Origin: Muribaculaceae bacterium
Lineage (GTDB): Bacteria > Bacteroidota > Bacteroidia > Bacteroidales > Muribaculaceae
Direction: 5' to 3'
Length of the DNA: 6,616 bases
Assembly: GCA_009775195.1 (NCBI GenBank)
Contig: VSPF01000150.1
Span: 1-6,616 of the forward strand
A program made the position numbers and the translations under genes. The notes under the pieces were generated by a model. The model was not told the origin of the DNA. It searched no databases and worked only from the letters and a program-made list of their open reading frames with translations. Positions 1 to 6,036 of this stretch are shown here, piece after piece (positions within the stretch are counted from its first letter, which is position 1; each line of letters starts with the position of its first letter).

Positions 1-2089
1 TGACTGAGAATGCGGCGGTGTCGCCAGGCTCTACGGGCTTGATGGCAAACAGCTTGGTCTGGGTGTCGCGCAGGGCGAGGTCGAGAGTCGAGGTCTGCAG
101 GGCGTGCTCGGCATGTAGGGGCGAGAAGCGCAGTCCGCGCCCGCCGTCGACAATATATTTGCCGAGGCCTACGGCGATTTCTACGACGCCGTCTTCGGGC
201 TGTTCCTCGCCCAGGGTGTAGTAGTTGAGCGAACGGCCCACCCCCGAGAACGAGGGGAAGTAATATCCGGCATGGGTCTCGCCGACGACTTCCTGTATGA
301 TTACGGCCATCTTTTCCTGGTCGATGACATTGCTTGTTGCAGTCATGTAGGTCTTGCTTGCGGCGTAGAACACCGAGGCGTAGACCCCTTTTATGGCATC
401 TTCGAGCCAAGCCAGGCGTGTGGGCGCGTCGGTGGTGTAGGGCACCATGTAGGTGGCATATATGCCGGCAAATGGCTGGTAGTGCGAGTCTTCGAGCAGG
501 CTCGAGCTGCGCACGGCAAAGGGGCGGTCGACCACGTCGAAGAGTGCCAGAAAGTCCTCTTTGAGCCTTTCGGGCAGTTTGGCGCGGAGGAAGGCTTCGA
601 GTATTTCCTGGTCGGAGGCGTCGCTAAGGGCGAGAGGGTAGAGCTTGTTGCTGCTCATGAACTCGTCGAAGACGTCGGTACACAGCACCACCGTGCGCGG
701 GATTGATATGGCCATGCCGTAGAAATTGTCGCACACGGGGTTCTTCTTGATGATGGAGTCGATAAAGGCGAGGCCGCGCCCCTTGCCGCCGAGACTTCCC
801 TGGCCGATACGCGCAAAGTTGGAGTAGTGGTCGAAGCGGTCTTTTTGGAACACCGCCACTACGCCACGGTTTTTCATCTTGCGATATTTGATGATGAGGT
901 CGAAGAAAAGCTGCTTGACAGCCGGGGCCTCTTCGAGCGAGGTGAAGTGGTGGCGTTTGACCACGTCGGCGATGGGGAAGAGCGCGCGAGAGTAGAGCCA
1001 GCGCGATATATCGTTGTGCGAGGCATGGTACAACAAGGACTCGGCAGGGATTTTGAAGATGTTTTCCTGCATGTCCTTGAGGTTGCGGATTGTCATTATG
1101 GGGCTCTTGTCGGCCGGGTTGCGAATGATAAAGTCGCCGAAGCCGAAGTTTGCCATAATTGCCTCTCCGAGGTCTACGGGAAGTTTCTTTGAGTTCTTGT
1201 CGATGAAAGTGCCGCCAAATTCCTTTACGGCCTCGGCATTTGAAGTCTCCGATGATTCGATGATGAGTGGCAGGTAGGGGTCTTGCTCGTGGAGCCAGCG
1301 CGCCAGGCGTATGCCGGCATGTTGGTCTTTTTCACCGCCACGGGCAAACGACACGTCGCTTATCACGCCGAGCATCTTGCCGCCATAGCGTTCGTAGAGG
1401 TCGATGGCCTCTTCGTAGTTGCGCGCAAGCATCACCTTGGGGCGGCCGCGCATACGTAGCATTTGTTCGTGCTGGTTGAGGGCCTCGGTCGAAAACAGCA
1501 TCGACTGCTTGAGCAGGAACTTGTAGATATGTGGCAACACCGACGAATAGAAGCGCACCGAGTCCTCGACGAGCATTATCATCTGCACACCGACGTTTGT
1601 CACGTCGTCGGCATTGAGCTTGTCTTCGAGCAGCTTGATAATTGCCAGGAGCAAGTCCATGTTGCCGAGCCACGAGAATACGTAGTCTACCGCCGACAAG
1701 TCTTGCATGGCCAGCCGTCGCGACACCTCTTTGCTAAAGGGCGTCAGCACCACAATAGGCACGGCCGGGTGCTGCTCCTTAATGGCTGCGGCGCCGTCGA
1801 AAGTGTCGGTAATGTCGCTGCCGGGCATGGCTATAACCAGATCGAAGGGTTTTGCCGAGATGGCTTCGAGGGCCTCCTCCATGGTCGACACTCGGGTCAC
1901 ACGTGGGGGCGAGCTGAGGTTGAGGGCTACATATTCGTTGTAGAGCTGCTCTTCTACGCGGCCGTCCTCCTCCATCATAAAGGCGTCGTAAGGCGAGGCA
2001 ACGAGCAACACGTTGAACACACGGTGCTGCATCAGTGCCTGAAACGACGTTTCCTTTAAGAACATGCGGCTTAGCGCTTCCTCATTCAT
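1..2089 (-). CDS. PEP/pyruvate-binding (PEP synthase-like) protein with two N-terminal receiver-like domains, 3' end outside window
   Basis: Open frame of 696 codons from an ATG at 2089 that runs off the left edge without a stop. Residues about 24-157 resemble a degenerate response-regulator receiver domain: the acidic pair is replaced by ASPYD and the phospho-acceptor position by AMPG. Residues about 168-320 resemble a second, better kept receiver: VED at 174-176, candidate phospho-acceptor D245, ESS at 278-280, K298. From about 416 the frame matches the ATP-grasp half of PEP synthase and pyruvate phosphate dikinase: glycine-rich GQGSLGGKG at 429-437, then FAVRSSSLLEDS at 524-535 and FAGIYATY at 540-547. 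In this family that half binds ATP and phosphorylates a histidine domain, which would lie beyond the window, so whether it makes PEP from pyruvate cannot be judged. Bacteroidales carry roughly 1000-residue proteins of this design, often annotated as PEP synthase. GC-rich compared with the genes to its right. The start follows a promoter by about 13 nt. Confidence 0.9.
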   Translation of the reverse strand, partial: MNEEALSRMFLKETSFQALMQHRVFNVLLVASPYDAFMMEEDGRVEEQLYNEYVALNLSSPPRVTRVSTMEEALEAISAKPFDLVIAMPGSDITDTFDGAAAIKEQHPAVPIVVLTPFSKEVSRRLAMQDLSAVDYVFSWLGNMDLLLAIIKLLEDKLNADDVTNVGVQMIMLVEDSVRFYSSVLPHIYKFLLKQSMLFSTEALNQHEQMLRMRGRPKVMLARNYEEAIDLYERYGGKMLGVISDVSFARGGEKDQHAGIRLARWLHEQDPYLPLIIESSETSNAEAVKEFGGTFIDKNSKKLPVDLGEAIMANFGFGDFIIRNPADKSPIMTIRNLKDMQENIFKIPAESLLYHASHNDISRWLYSRALFPIADVVKRHHFTSLEEAPAVKQLFFDLIIKYRKMKNRGVVAVFQKDRFDHYSNFARIGQGSLGGKGRGLAFIDSIIKKNPVCDNFYGMAISIPRTVVLCTDVFDEFMSSNKLYPLALSDASDQEILEAFLRAKLPERLKEDFLALFDVVDRPFAVRSSSLLEDSHYQPFAGIYATYMVPYTTDAPTRLAWLEDAIKGVYASVFYAASKTYMTATSNVIDQEKMAVIIQEVVGETHAGYYFPSFSGVGRSLNYYTLGEEQPEDGVVEIAVGLGKYIVDGGRGLRFSPLHAEHALQTSTLDLALRDTQTKLFAIKPVEPGDTAAFSV

Positions 2090-2108
2090 AGTTTTCGGTT
2101 TGGTGTAG

Positions 2109-2140
2109 CAAATTTAGCAAAATTAATGTCACCACACAAA
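2109..2140 (-). promoter_or_regulatory. Bacteroidota-type promoter for the PEP synthase-like gene
   Basis: Read on the minus strand, TTTG (2140-2137) is followed after 20 bp by TAAATTTG (2116-2109), matching the TTTG / TAnnTTTG consensus of the Bacteroidota primary sigma factor. Transcription would start near 2103, giving a leader of only about 13 nt before the ATG at 2089. A second TAnnTTTG match, TAATTTTG at 2125-2118, has no good upstream element. No Shine-Dalgarno sequence is visible, as is usual in this phylum. Confidence 0.65.
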
Positions 2141-2162
2141 AAAGAATGAAAAAATTTTAGAG

Positions 2163-2188
2163 TGCATAAACAACATGCATAAACAACA
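2163..2188. repeat. Two tandem copies of a 13-bp unit
   Basis: TGCATAAACAACA occurs at 2163-2175 and again, identical and directly adjacent, at 2176-2188. The second copy overlaps the foot of the terminator stem by two bases. On the minus strand the copies form the T-rich tract just after the terminator hairpin. It looks like a small tandem duplication; no function is evident. Confidence 0.8.
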
Positions 2189-2235
2189 TCCTCGCCGACG
2201 GCTTCAATAGAAGACAAAGCCGCCCGGCGAGGATG
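2187..2235 (-). terminator. Strong hairpin terminator after the three-gene envelope operon
   Basis: Arms 2187-2204 and 2217-2235 pair along nearly their whole length (CATCCTCGCC against GGCGAGGATG, then the GGCTT/AAGCC part, with one bulge or mismatch region) around a 12-nt loop. On the minus strand the stem is followed by TTGTTTATG, T-rich but not a pure T run. It lies 28 bp after the stop codon of the gene ending at 2264 and before the promoter of the next gene, which is where an operon terminator is expected. Confidence 0.75.
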
Positions 2236-2263
2236 TAGGAAGGGAAAGGTTTCTAAACTTCGA

Positions 2264-3931
2264 TTAGAAAATAGGGACGTTCAGGAACTGTATAGAACTT
2301 GACTGCATGTGGTAGGTGGAGTTAGGATAAGCATATACGCCAAGTGTGAGGTTGAACTCGGTGACGCTACTCCTGACGTCTTTGATGGTCACCGAACCGC
2401 TAATTTTGGGGCCTTGAGGGAATGTTGCCGTTATGGTGTTTGCACCCGTGGTGGTCTTGTTGTTGAAAGTCATGACCGGATAATCGTAAGCCTGTCCGTC
2501 GTTTGTCCAGACAACACTGCGCGTGCCGCCGCTTATCAGCGACATAGACTTTGGCGGATATATGCGCCAGTCGTTGACAGAGCCAAGACCATTGTTTGTC
2601 AGCGTGTATTCGAATGTGACAGTGGTGCCGGTTCGCCGACAGCTTACAATTTCGGCCGTCACGCGATAGTCACAACTCGTGATAGTGGCTTTAGAATAGT
2701 TCTCTACCGGGGCTGAAGAACCCTCTTTTTCGACAGAGACAGTGATGTCGATATTGTCAAACTCGCCCACGATACCTAAGATGAAAACATCGTAGGTGTT
2801 TTGTACTTTGGTGCGGTCTACTGTCAAAGTAATGGTCTGTGAGGCCCCGGCGGCTAATGTGCCTGATTTTTTTGATATAGTAAGCCATGATGGCACGGTG
2901 TAGTCTTGATACTCAAATACTTTCCAGTCGGCAGATTTGTTGCCTTTGTTGGTCAGTGTGAACGAGCGCGTATTGGTGCTTGTGCCGAAGGCTATTTCTT
3001 TTGTCGATGATACTATTTCGATGTTTTGGCTTAGGGGTTGCAGGGCGAAGTCGGCTTCGGCAACGGCGCCGCCGCTGACATAGACCGTCTTTGTCATAGA
3101 CTCAAAGCCGTCGGCAGTAACTTGGAAGTTGTAATTGCCCGGTTTGAGGTTTTCTATTGCGAAGTTGCCCGAAGCATCGCTTTTTGCAGCCACTCCGTTG
3201 GCAGCATCGGTGATTGTCGCTGCTGAAATCGGCGAGTTGTCGTCTTTGTTGGTTATACGACCCCTTACTTTGCCATATATGGGATTTTCGTTGCCACCAC
3301 TGATATTGTTGACATACACGCTGATTGATTTGGCCGTTTCGCCGGTTGACACGTTGAAGCTCGTGCTCACCGATTTGTCTTCAGGTATGGCTTTGCGGTT
3401 GATTATGACCTTTACGATGCTAGACATGCCTTCGGCAACGGTACCCTCGTTTGGTGTAACGCTGAGCCAGTCGACCGTTACGAGGTTTATATTCCATTTG
3501 ATAGGCCCGTTTTCGCCAATGTTCTTTATTTCGAAAGTGAGCTCGTTGATGCCTTTGTCGAAAGTTAGCGAGGTTGTAGACAACTGCAGGTTGCTCATCA
3601 GCGATTCGGGTTTTAGCAATATGTCGGTGCGCGAGGTTTCACCGTTGTTGACTGTTATATGTGACGAAGACGGTGTGTAGCCCTTGAGGTTGGCTACGAT
3701 GGTGTATGAGCCGGCATCGAGTGAAGAGAACACGAAGTTGCCCGATTCGTCGGTAATGAGTGAGCGGGTGCTCGGAGACAATGAAACATGTACGCCTGCC
3801 AGGGGCACGTGCGTGGCATAGTCGTAGACCCGGCCCGAGATACTGCCGAAAGCGGGGTCTTCGTCACCCGAACATGATGAGAGGGTGACAATTGTCAGTA
3901 TGACAAAGAGATATTTGAAATATTTAAGCAT
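2264..3931 (-). CDS. Surface lipoprotein with alternating carboxypeptidase-regulatory-like and BACON-like domains
   Basis: 555 residues. The N-terminus is a lipoprotein signal: KYFKY, a hydrophobic core, and lipobox LSSC with Cys20. The acidic stretch SGDEDP right after the cysteine resembles the surface-export signal of Bacteroidota lipoproteins. Modules in order: carboxypeptidase-regulatory-like beta-sandwich at about 29-107 (ISGRVYD, DESGNFVFSSL, GSYTIVA), BACON-like at about 113-208 (LSTTSLTF, WLSVTPNEGTV), a second regulatory-like unit at about 219-298 (VRGRITN, DASGNFAIENL, GNYNFQV), a second BACON-like unit at about 303-402 (SWLTISKKSGTLAAG), then a C-terminal domain at about 410-555 that I do not recognise, with Cys420 and Cys431. 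No catalytic motif is visible. Such modules act as spacers or carbohydrate/mucin-associated binding domains in Bacteroidota, so a display or binding role is inferred. Last gene of the operon, 22 nt after the preceding stop; the region before the ATG is A-rich. Confidence 0.9.
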   Translation of the reverse strand: MLKYFKYLFVILTIVTLSSCSGDEDPAFGSISGRVYDYATHVPLAGVHVSLSPSTRSLITDESGNFVFSSLDAGSYTIVANLKGYTPSSSHITVNNGETSRTDILLKPESLMSNLQLSTTSLTFDKGINELTFEIKNIGENGPIKWNINLVTVDWLSVTPNEGTVAEGMSSIVKVIINRKAIPEDKSVSTSFNVSTGETAKSISVYVNNISGGNENPIYGKVRGRITNKDDNSPISAATITDAANGVAAKSDASGNFAIENLKPGNYNFQVTADGFESMTKTVYVSGGAVAEADFALQPLSQNIEIVSSTKEIAFGTSTNTRSFTLTNKGNKSADWKVFEYQDYTVPSWLTISKKSGTLAAGASQTITLTVDRTKVQNTYDVFILGIVGEFDNIDITVSVEKEGSSAPVENYSKATITSCDYRVTAEIVSCRRTGTTVTFEYTLTNNGLGSVNDWRIYPPKSMSLISGGTRSVVWTNDGQAYDYPVMTFNNKTTTGANTITATFPQGPKISGSVTIKDVRSSVTEFNLTLGVYAYPNSTYHMQSSSIQFLNVPIF

Positions 3932-3953
3932 ATGGTCGTTTTTGATTTGATGT

Positions 3954-4841
3954 TTAGAAAGTCAGGCTTGCCGATAATGTGGCATTTCCATCATGACTTA
4001 TCGAAGGAAAGAAAGAGTATTTGCCGCCGCGTCGCCCGTAATTATGGACTACAATTCTTTCAGCACCAGGTGCTACCAAGGCATCGATTAGGTTGTATAG
4101 ATATAAAGCCGCCGTTGCACCGATACATATGTTTCGTCCTGTAGCCCAGTGGTCTCGCTTGGTGCGGTATGACTTGATTAGCGATGCATCGTGGGTATGC
4201 TTTATTTTCTTTACATAGTCTGCCCGTTGGTTGTCGGTGACAATGATACCGGCGGCGCAGATTGCCGTCGTTCCGAGTATTACGCAGCCTTTGACTGTGG
4301 AACCCTTGTAAATTTGTCCCCAGCCAGGTATGAGCATAGAGCGCCATAGACCTCTCGCGCCGTAGGAGCGTGTCAATGATACGTTGTCGAACAAGGGTAC
4401 GTTACCAAGTTCAGATTTGGCATAGGCTACGGTAAGGTAGTATTCACCTCCGCGTCGTTCCCAGTACTCGGCAACTTTTTCGATATATAGTGTCTGACTC
4501 GAACTTTTTATATCGGTTTTTGTGTTGTGGTCAACATCGTATATCTCAGTAAGTTTGCCATTGACCCAGTGCTGGTTGAGTTTGCGGTTGGAAGATGTTT
4601 CTGACATCACCACCACGCCGTTTTTCAGCCCCGACGAACTTATGAGGTTATCGAGGGCCTTTGTGCGTGCCCCGTCGAGCGAGGGGGCCACGCTTGTGTG
4701 TAGCTCGTAACGGAAAGTGTTGTTTGTCGGTGTCGGTAAGTTGTTGAGCCACTTTGGTTTTGGTGATGTGGATTTTTGAGCCGGACAGCCGATAGCCATG
4801 GCAAGTATCGAGATAGCCATGGCAAAGATACGTAGTTTCAT
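3954..4841 (-). CDS. Exported membrane-associated protein with a DUF5683-like region
   Basis: 295 residues. A signal sequence occupies about residues 1-22 (KLR, then a hydrophobic core). It ends either at a weak lipobox AIGC (Cys19) or at a signal peptidase I site near AQ (21-22). Residues about 28-145 (PKPKWLNNLP, RYELHTSVAPSLDGARTKALDNL) resemble the soluble domain of LPP20-type envelope proteins; this is a weak call. The segment RSMLIPGWGQIYKGS (167-181) is the hallmark of DUF5683-like proteins. It is followed by two hydrophobic stretches, about 185-201 and 236-256. The C-terminus (SASLTF) is beta-like and ends in an aromatic residue, so an outer-membrane location is possible. Function is unknown in the family. 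It starts 3 nt after the upstream stop, so translation is probably coupled to that lipoprotein, and the two may work together. The signal sequence contains a duplicated segment (see the repeat at 4791-4825). Confidence 0.85.
   Translation of the reverse strand: MKLRIFAMAISILAMAIGCPAQKSTSPKPKWLNNLPTPTNNTFRYELHTSVAPSLDGARTKALDNLISSSGLKNGVVVMSETSSNRKLNQHWVNGKLTEIYDVDHNTKTDIKSSSQTLYIEKVAEYWERRGGEYYLTVAYAKSELGNVPLFDNVSLTRSYGARGLWRSMLIPGWGQIYKGSTVKGCVILGTTAICAAGIIVTDNQRADYVKKIKHTHDASLIKSYRTKRDHWATGRNICIGATAALYLYNLIDALVAPGAERIVVHNYGRRGGKYSFFPSISHDGNATLSASLTF
4791..4825. repeat. 14-bp direct repeat with 21-bp period inside a signal peptide
   Basis: GATAGCCATGGCAA occurs at 4791-4804 and 4812-4825. 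The period is exactly seven codons, and the encoded signal sequence reads FAMAISI followed by LAMAIGC. A 21-bp in-frame tandem duplication that lengthened the hydrophobic core is the simplest explanation. The copies also create in-frame ATG codons at residues 8 and 15. The ATG at 4841 is preferred because it alone supplies the basic KLR region and gives the 3-nt operon spacing. Confidence 0.75.
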
Positions 4842-4844
4842 GGC

Positions 4845-5561
4845 TTATTCGCTGGCTTCGGCGGCATCGTTGAGTTTTGTCTTGTATTCTTTTAAATCTT
4901 CTTCGACTTGTGCGGCAAAGCGTTGGCGGTCGAACTGGAGGCCGAGAAATCCGTCTCGGCTAAGTTCGTTGGCAAGTTCTTTTGAAAGGGCGTTCGCGGA
5001 CTGGCGGCTTTCAATGCACACATAAATTTGTATTTGACCGTTGTCGAGGTCGTAGACCGAACGTTTGACGATACGGATGCTTTTCGATGTATTTACCGAG
5101 AACCTTTTTGTCAGCGATTCGTAGAGGGTGGCTCCGGTGTTGTCGAGGTTGACGTTTGCATTGCGTACGTAATTGTTGGCGGCAGATTCGAGCGCGCTTT
5201 TGAGCAGTACCGACATGCGCTCTTGCGCAACCATTATGGCTTGGTCCATCACGGCGTTTTCAACAAAGCCTGTAGCACTGCCGAACGAGCGAAGCTGACT
5301 GCTCTTTTCGAGAGCAAATTCGACGGCCGGGACTTCGTCGCGAAGTGTGCGTTTGGGTCGCTTGGCGTACTGTTGAGCCTCGCTTGGTTCGGCTTGTGAG
5401 GGTTCGACCGATTGATGCTGTCCTTGTGCCCTTTGTTGTGCAAGGAATTGCTGGTACTGATAATCCCCGGCACCGGCGACCGGCTGTTTCGATGAGCCGC
5501 ACGAAGAAAGGATGATAGAAGCTACCGCTGCGGCAATAAGTGAGATAAGGGTTGTTTTCAT
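4845..5561 (-). CDS. Lipoprotein of unknown function, first gene of the envelope operon
   Basis: 238 residues. The N-terminus is a clear lipoprotein signal: MKTTL, a hydrophobic stretch, then lipobox LSSC with Cys21, followed by GSSK. Residues about 33-65 are rich in Q, A, E and S (low complexity), probably a flexible linker to the membrane anchor. The remainder looks like a mixed alpha/beta domain: helix-rich at about 95-132, beta-like at 160-184 (SIRIVKRSVYDLDNGQIQIYVCIES), and a charged C-terminal helix at about 214-236. The layout recalls LPP20-type lipoproteins, but I cannot place it in a named family with confidence. No catalytic residues stand out. It is followed after 3 nt by the DUF5683-like gene, so the two probably share one transcript and one process in the envelope. 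Upstream lies a structured RNA with a terminator and no obvious promoter of the gene's own. Confidence 0.85.
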   Translation of the reverse strand: MKTTLISLIAAAVASIILSSCGSSKQPVAGAGDYQYQQFLAQQRAQGQHQSVEPSQAEPSEAQQYAKRPKRTLRDEVPAVEFALEKSSQLRSFGSATGFVENAVMDQAIMVAQERMSVLLKSALESAANNYVRNANVNLDNTGATLYESLTKRFSVNTSKSIRIVKRSVYDLDNGQIQIYVCIESRQSANALSKELANELSRDGFLGLQFDRQRFAAQVEEDLKEYKTKLNDAAEASE

Positions 5562-5594
5562 AGAGAAGCCTATGATTAATGATTGGCGCCTGGT

Positions 5595-5632
5595 GGCTCC
5601 CGGCCAGGCTAATCAAGAAAAAAGCGGGAGCC
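5595..5632 (-). promoter_or_regulatory. Alternative hairpin overlapping the RNA terminator, in the operon leader
   Basis: On the minus strand GGCTCCCG (5632-5625) and CGGGAGCC (5602-5595) are perfectly complementary over 8 bp with 22 nt between them. The first arm is also the 3' arm of the terminator at 5615-5653, so the two pairings exclude each other. The second arm could also be tied up in a smaller GCCTGG/CCAGGC hairpin (5609-5604 with 5593-5588). The arrangement sits 34 nt before the lipoprotein start. A regulatory role is inferred from the overlap alone. Confidence 0.4.
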
Positions 5633-5653
5633 TCTATTGTTGCTCGCTCTCGC
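5615..5653 (-). terminator. Intrinsic terminator at the 3' end of the structured RNA
   Basis: Minus-strand GCGAGAGC (5653-5646) pairs with GCTCCCGC (5631-5624), 7 of 8 positions with one A/C mismatch, around a 14-nt loop. It is followed at once by six T's (5623-5618), then CTT. It separates the structured RNA from the lipoprotein gene 54 nt downstream. The loop holds GAGCAAC (5645-5639), perfectly complementary to GTTGCTC at 5698-5692, so an upstream segment could compete with or knot onto the terminator. Confidence 0.6.
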
Positions 5654-5735
5654 AGTTCATGGCCTTTCCACGTGCCTCTCCTATTGAGATTGAGCAACGA
5701 AGACTCCACGCTGTTATATGCAAATACCCCAAACC

Positions 5736-5760
5736 CATTTCAAGTTTGCGACTTGAAATG
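5736..5760. repeat. Perfect 10-bp inverted repeat with 5-nt loop
   Basis: CATTTCAAGT (5736-5745) and ACTTGAAATG (5751-5760) are exact reverse complements around TTGCG. Pairing stops at both outer ends. No T run follows on either strand, so it is not an intrinsic terminator. It sits inside the closed domain of the proposed RNA and is probably one of its stable arms. It could alternatively be a protein-binding palindrome or a dispersed repeat. Confidence 0.8.
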
Positions 5761-5955
5761 AGCCCGAGTAGGTATATACATACCCGTGGCGTCTATCGTT
5801 GCCTTGTTCTCGAATAGGAGGTCGGGATTGTGGAAAGTTCTGAACCTGCCAAGAACAAAGCGTCAATATACGCTTTCTTTATATGTCGTTAGATTTCCCG
5901 CGCCCAATGCGAGTTATTTTGATGTGTCTCGCGCCCCAAGCGTGGAAGTCTATTG

Positions 5956-5986
5956 CAAAGTTAGTGAAAATTTATCAGATGGCAAT
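5956..5986 (-). promoter_or_regulatory. Near-consensus promoter of the structured RNA
   Basis: On the minus strand ATTG (5986-5983) is followed after exactly 19 bp by TAACTTTG (5963-5956) and then C. This matches the Bacteroidota consensus TTG / TAnnTTTG at the right spacing. The start would fall near 5950, exactly where the closing stem of the RNA begins. This agreement between promoter and fold supports a defined 5' end. It is also the last recognisable promoter before the lipoprotein operon. Confidence 0.8.
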
Positions 5987-5997
5987 TATATTTGATT

Positions 5998-6021
5998 AAA
6001 ATAGTGATAAAAACGACACTA
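5998..6021 (-). terminator. Possible weak terminator after the 91-residue gene
   Basis: Minus-strand TAGTG (6021-6017) pairs with CACTA (6006-6002) over a 10-nt loop, with TTTT directly after (6001-5998). The stem has only five pairs and few G/C, so it may be inefficient. Position, 15 bp after the stop codon and before the next promoter, is the main support. Confidence 0.35.
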
Positions 6022-6036
6022 ATGGGAAAGTCTTGG

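Larger units (their letters stand above)
5615..5951 (-). ncRNA. Structured RNA of unknown family, about 335 nt, with own promoter and terminator
   Basis: No protein gene is credible in this stretch, but the minus strand has the marks of a structured RNA. The predicted start lies beside AGACTTCCACGC (5951-5940), which pairs with GCGTGGAGTCT (5711-5701): 11 pairs with one bulged T, closing a 251-nt domain. Inside are GCGAG/CTCGC (5932-5928 with 5913-5909), AAAGCGT/ACGCTTT with a 6-nt loop (5876-5857), GGTAT/ATACC with a 4-nt loop (5784-5771), and a perfect 10-bp hairpin with a 5-nt loop (5760-5736). A terminator follows. I see no tmRNA tag reading frame, no RNase P conserved core, no SRP GGAAG-type loop and no tRNA. 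The multi-branched layout does not obviously match 6S RNA. The Bacteroidales-1 motif, also described with a phylum-type promoter and terminator, is a candidate I cannot verify. It may also act as the leader of the lipoprotein operon. Confidence 0.6.

Noticed and set aside
272..706. 144-codon open frame on the plus strand, and a 198-codon one at 1463-2059
   Set aside because: Both lie antisense within the PEP synthase-like gene, have no promoter, and read as composition-driven sequence. The minus strand gives a continuous, recognisable protein.
3135..3680. 181-codon open frame on the plus strand
   Set aside because: Antisense to the modular lipoprotein, whose domain repeats are clear on the minus strand; the product shows no family features.
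5260..5709. 149-codon open frame on the minus strand overlapping the first lipoprotein gene
   Set aside because: It shares its 3' part with the lipoprotein in another frame and crosses the RNA terminator and T run. The lipoprotein has a signal peptide and operon context.
5736..5785. CRISPR repeat or small array, suggested by the palindrome
   Set aside because: The palindrome occurs once; there are no regularly spaced copies and no cas gene.
5615..5951. tmRNA, RNase P RNA, SRP RNA or tRNA
   Set aside because: No alanine-rich tag frame or CCA-ending acceptor stem, none of the conserved RNase P core, no SRP GGAAG-type loop and no cloverleaf could be found on either strand.
5512..5995. Plus-strand open frames of 60-101 codons in the gene-poor stretch (5512-5817, 5579-5761, 5786-5995)
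   Set aside because: They run antisense to a promoter and structured RNA, lack promoters of their own, and their products look random.
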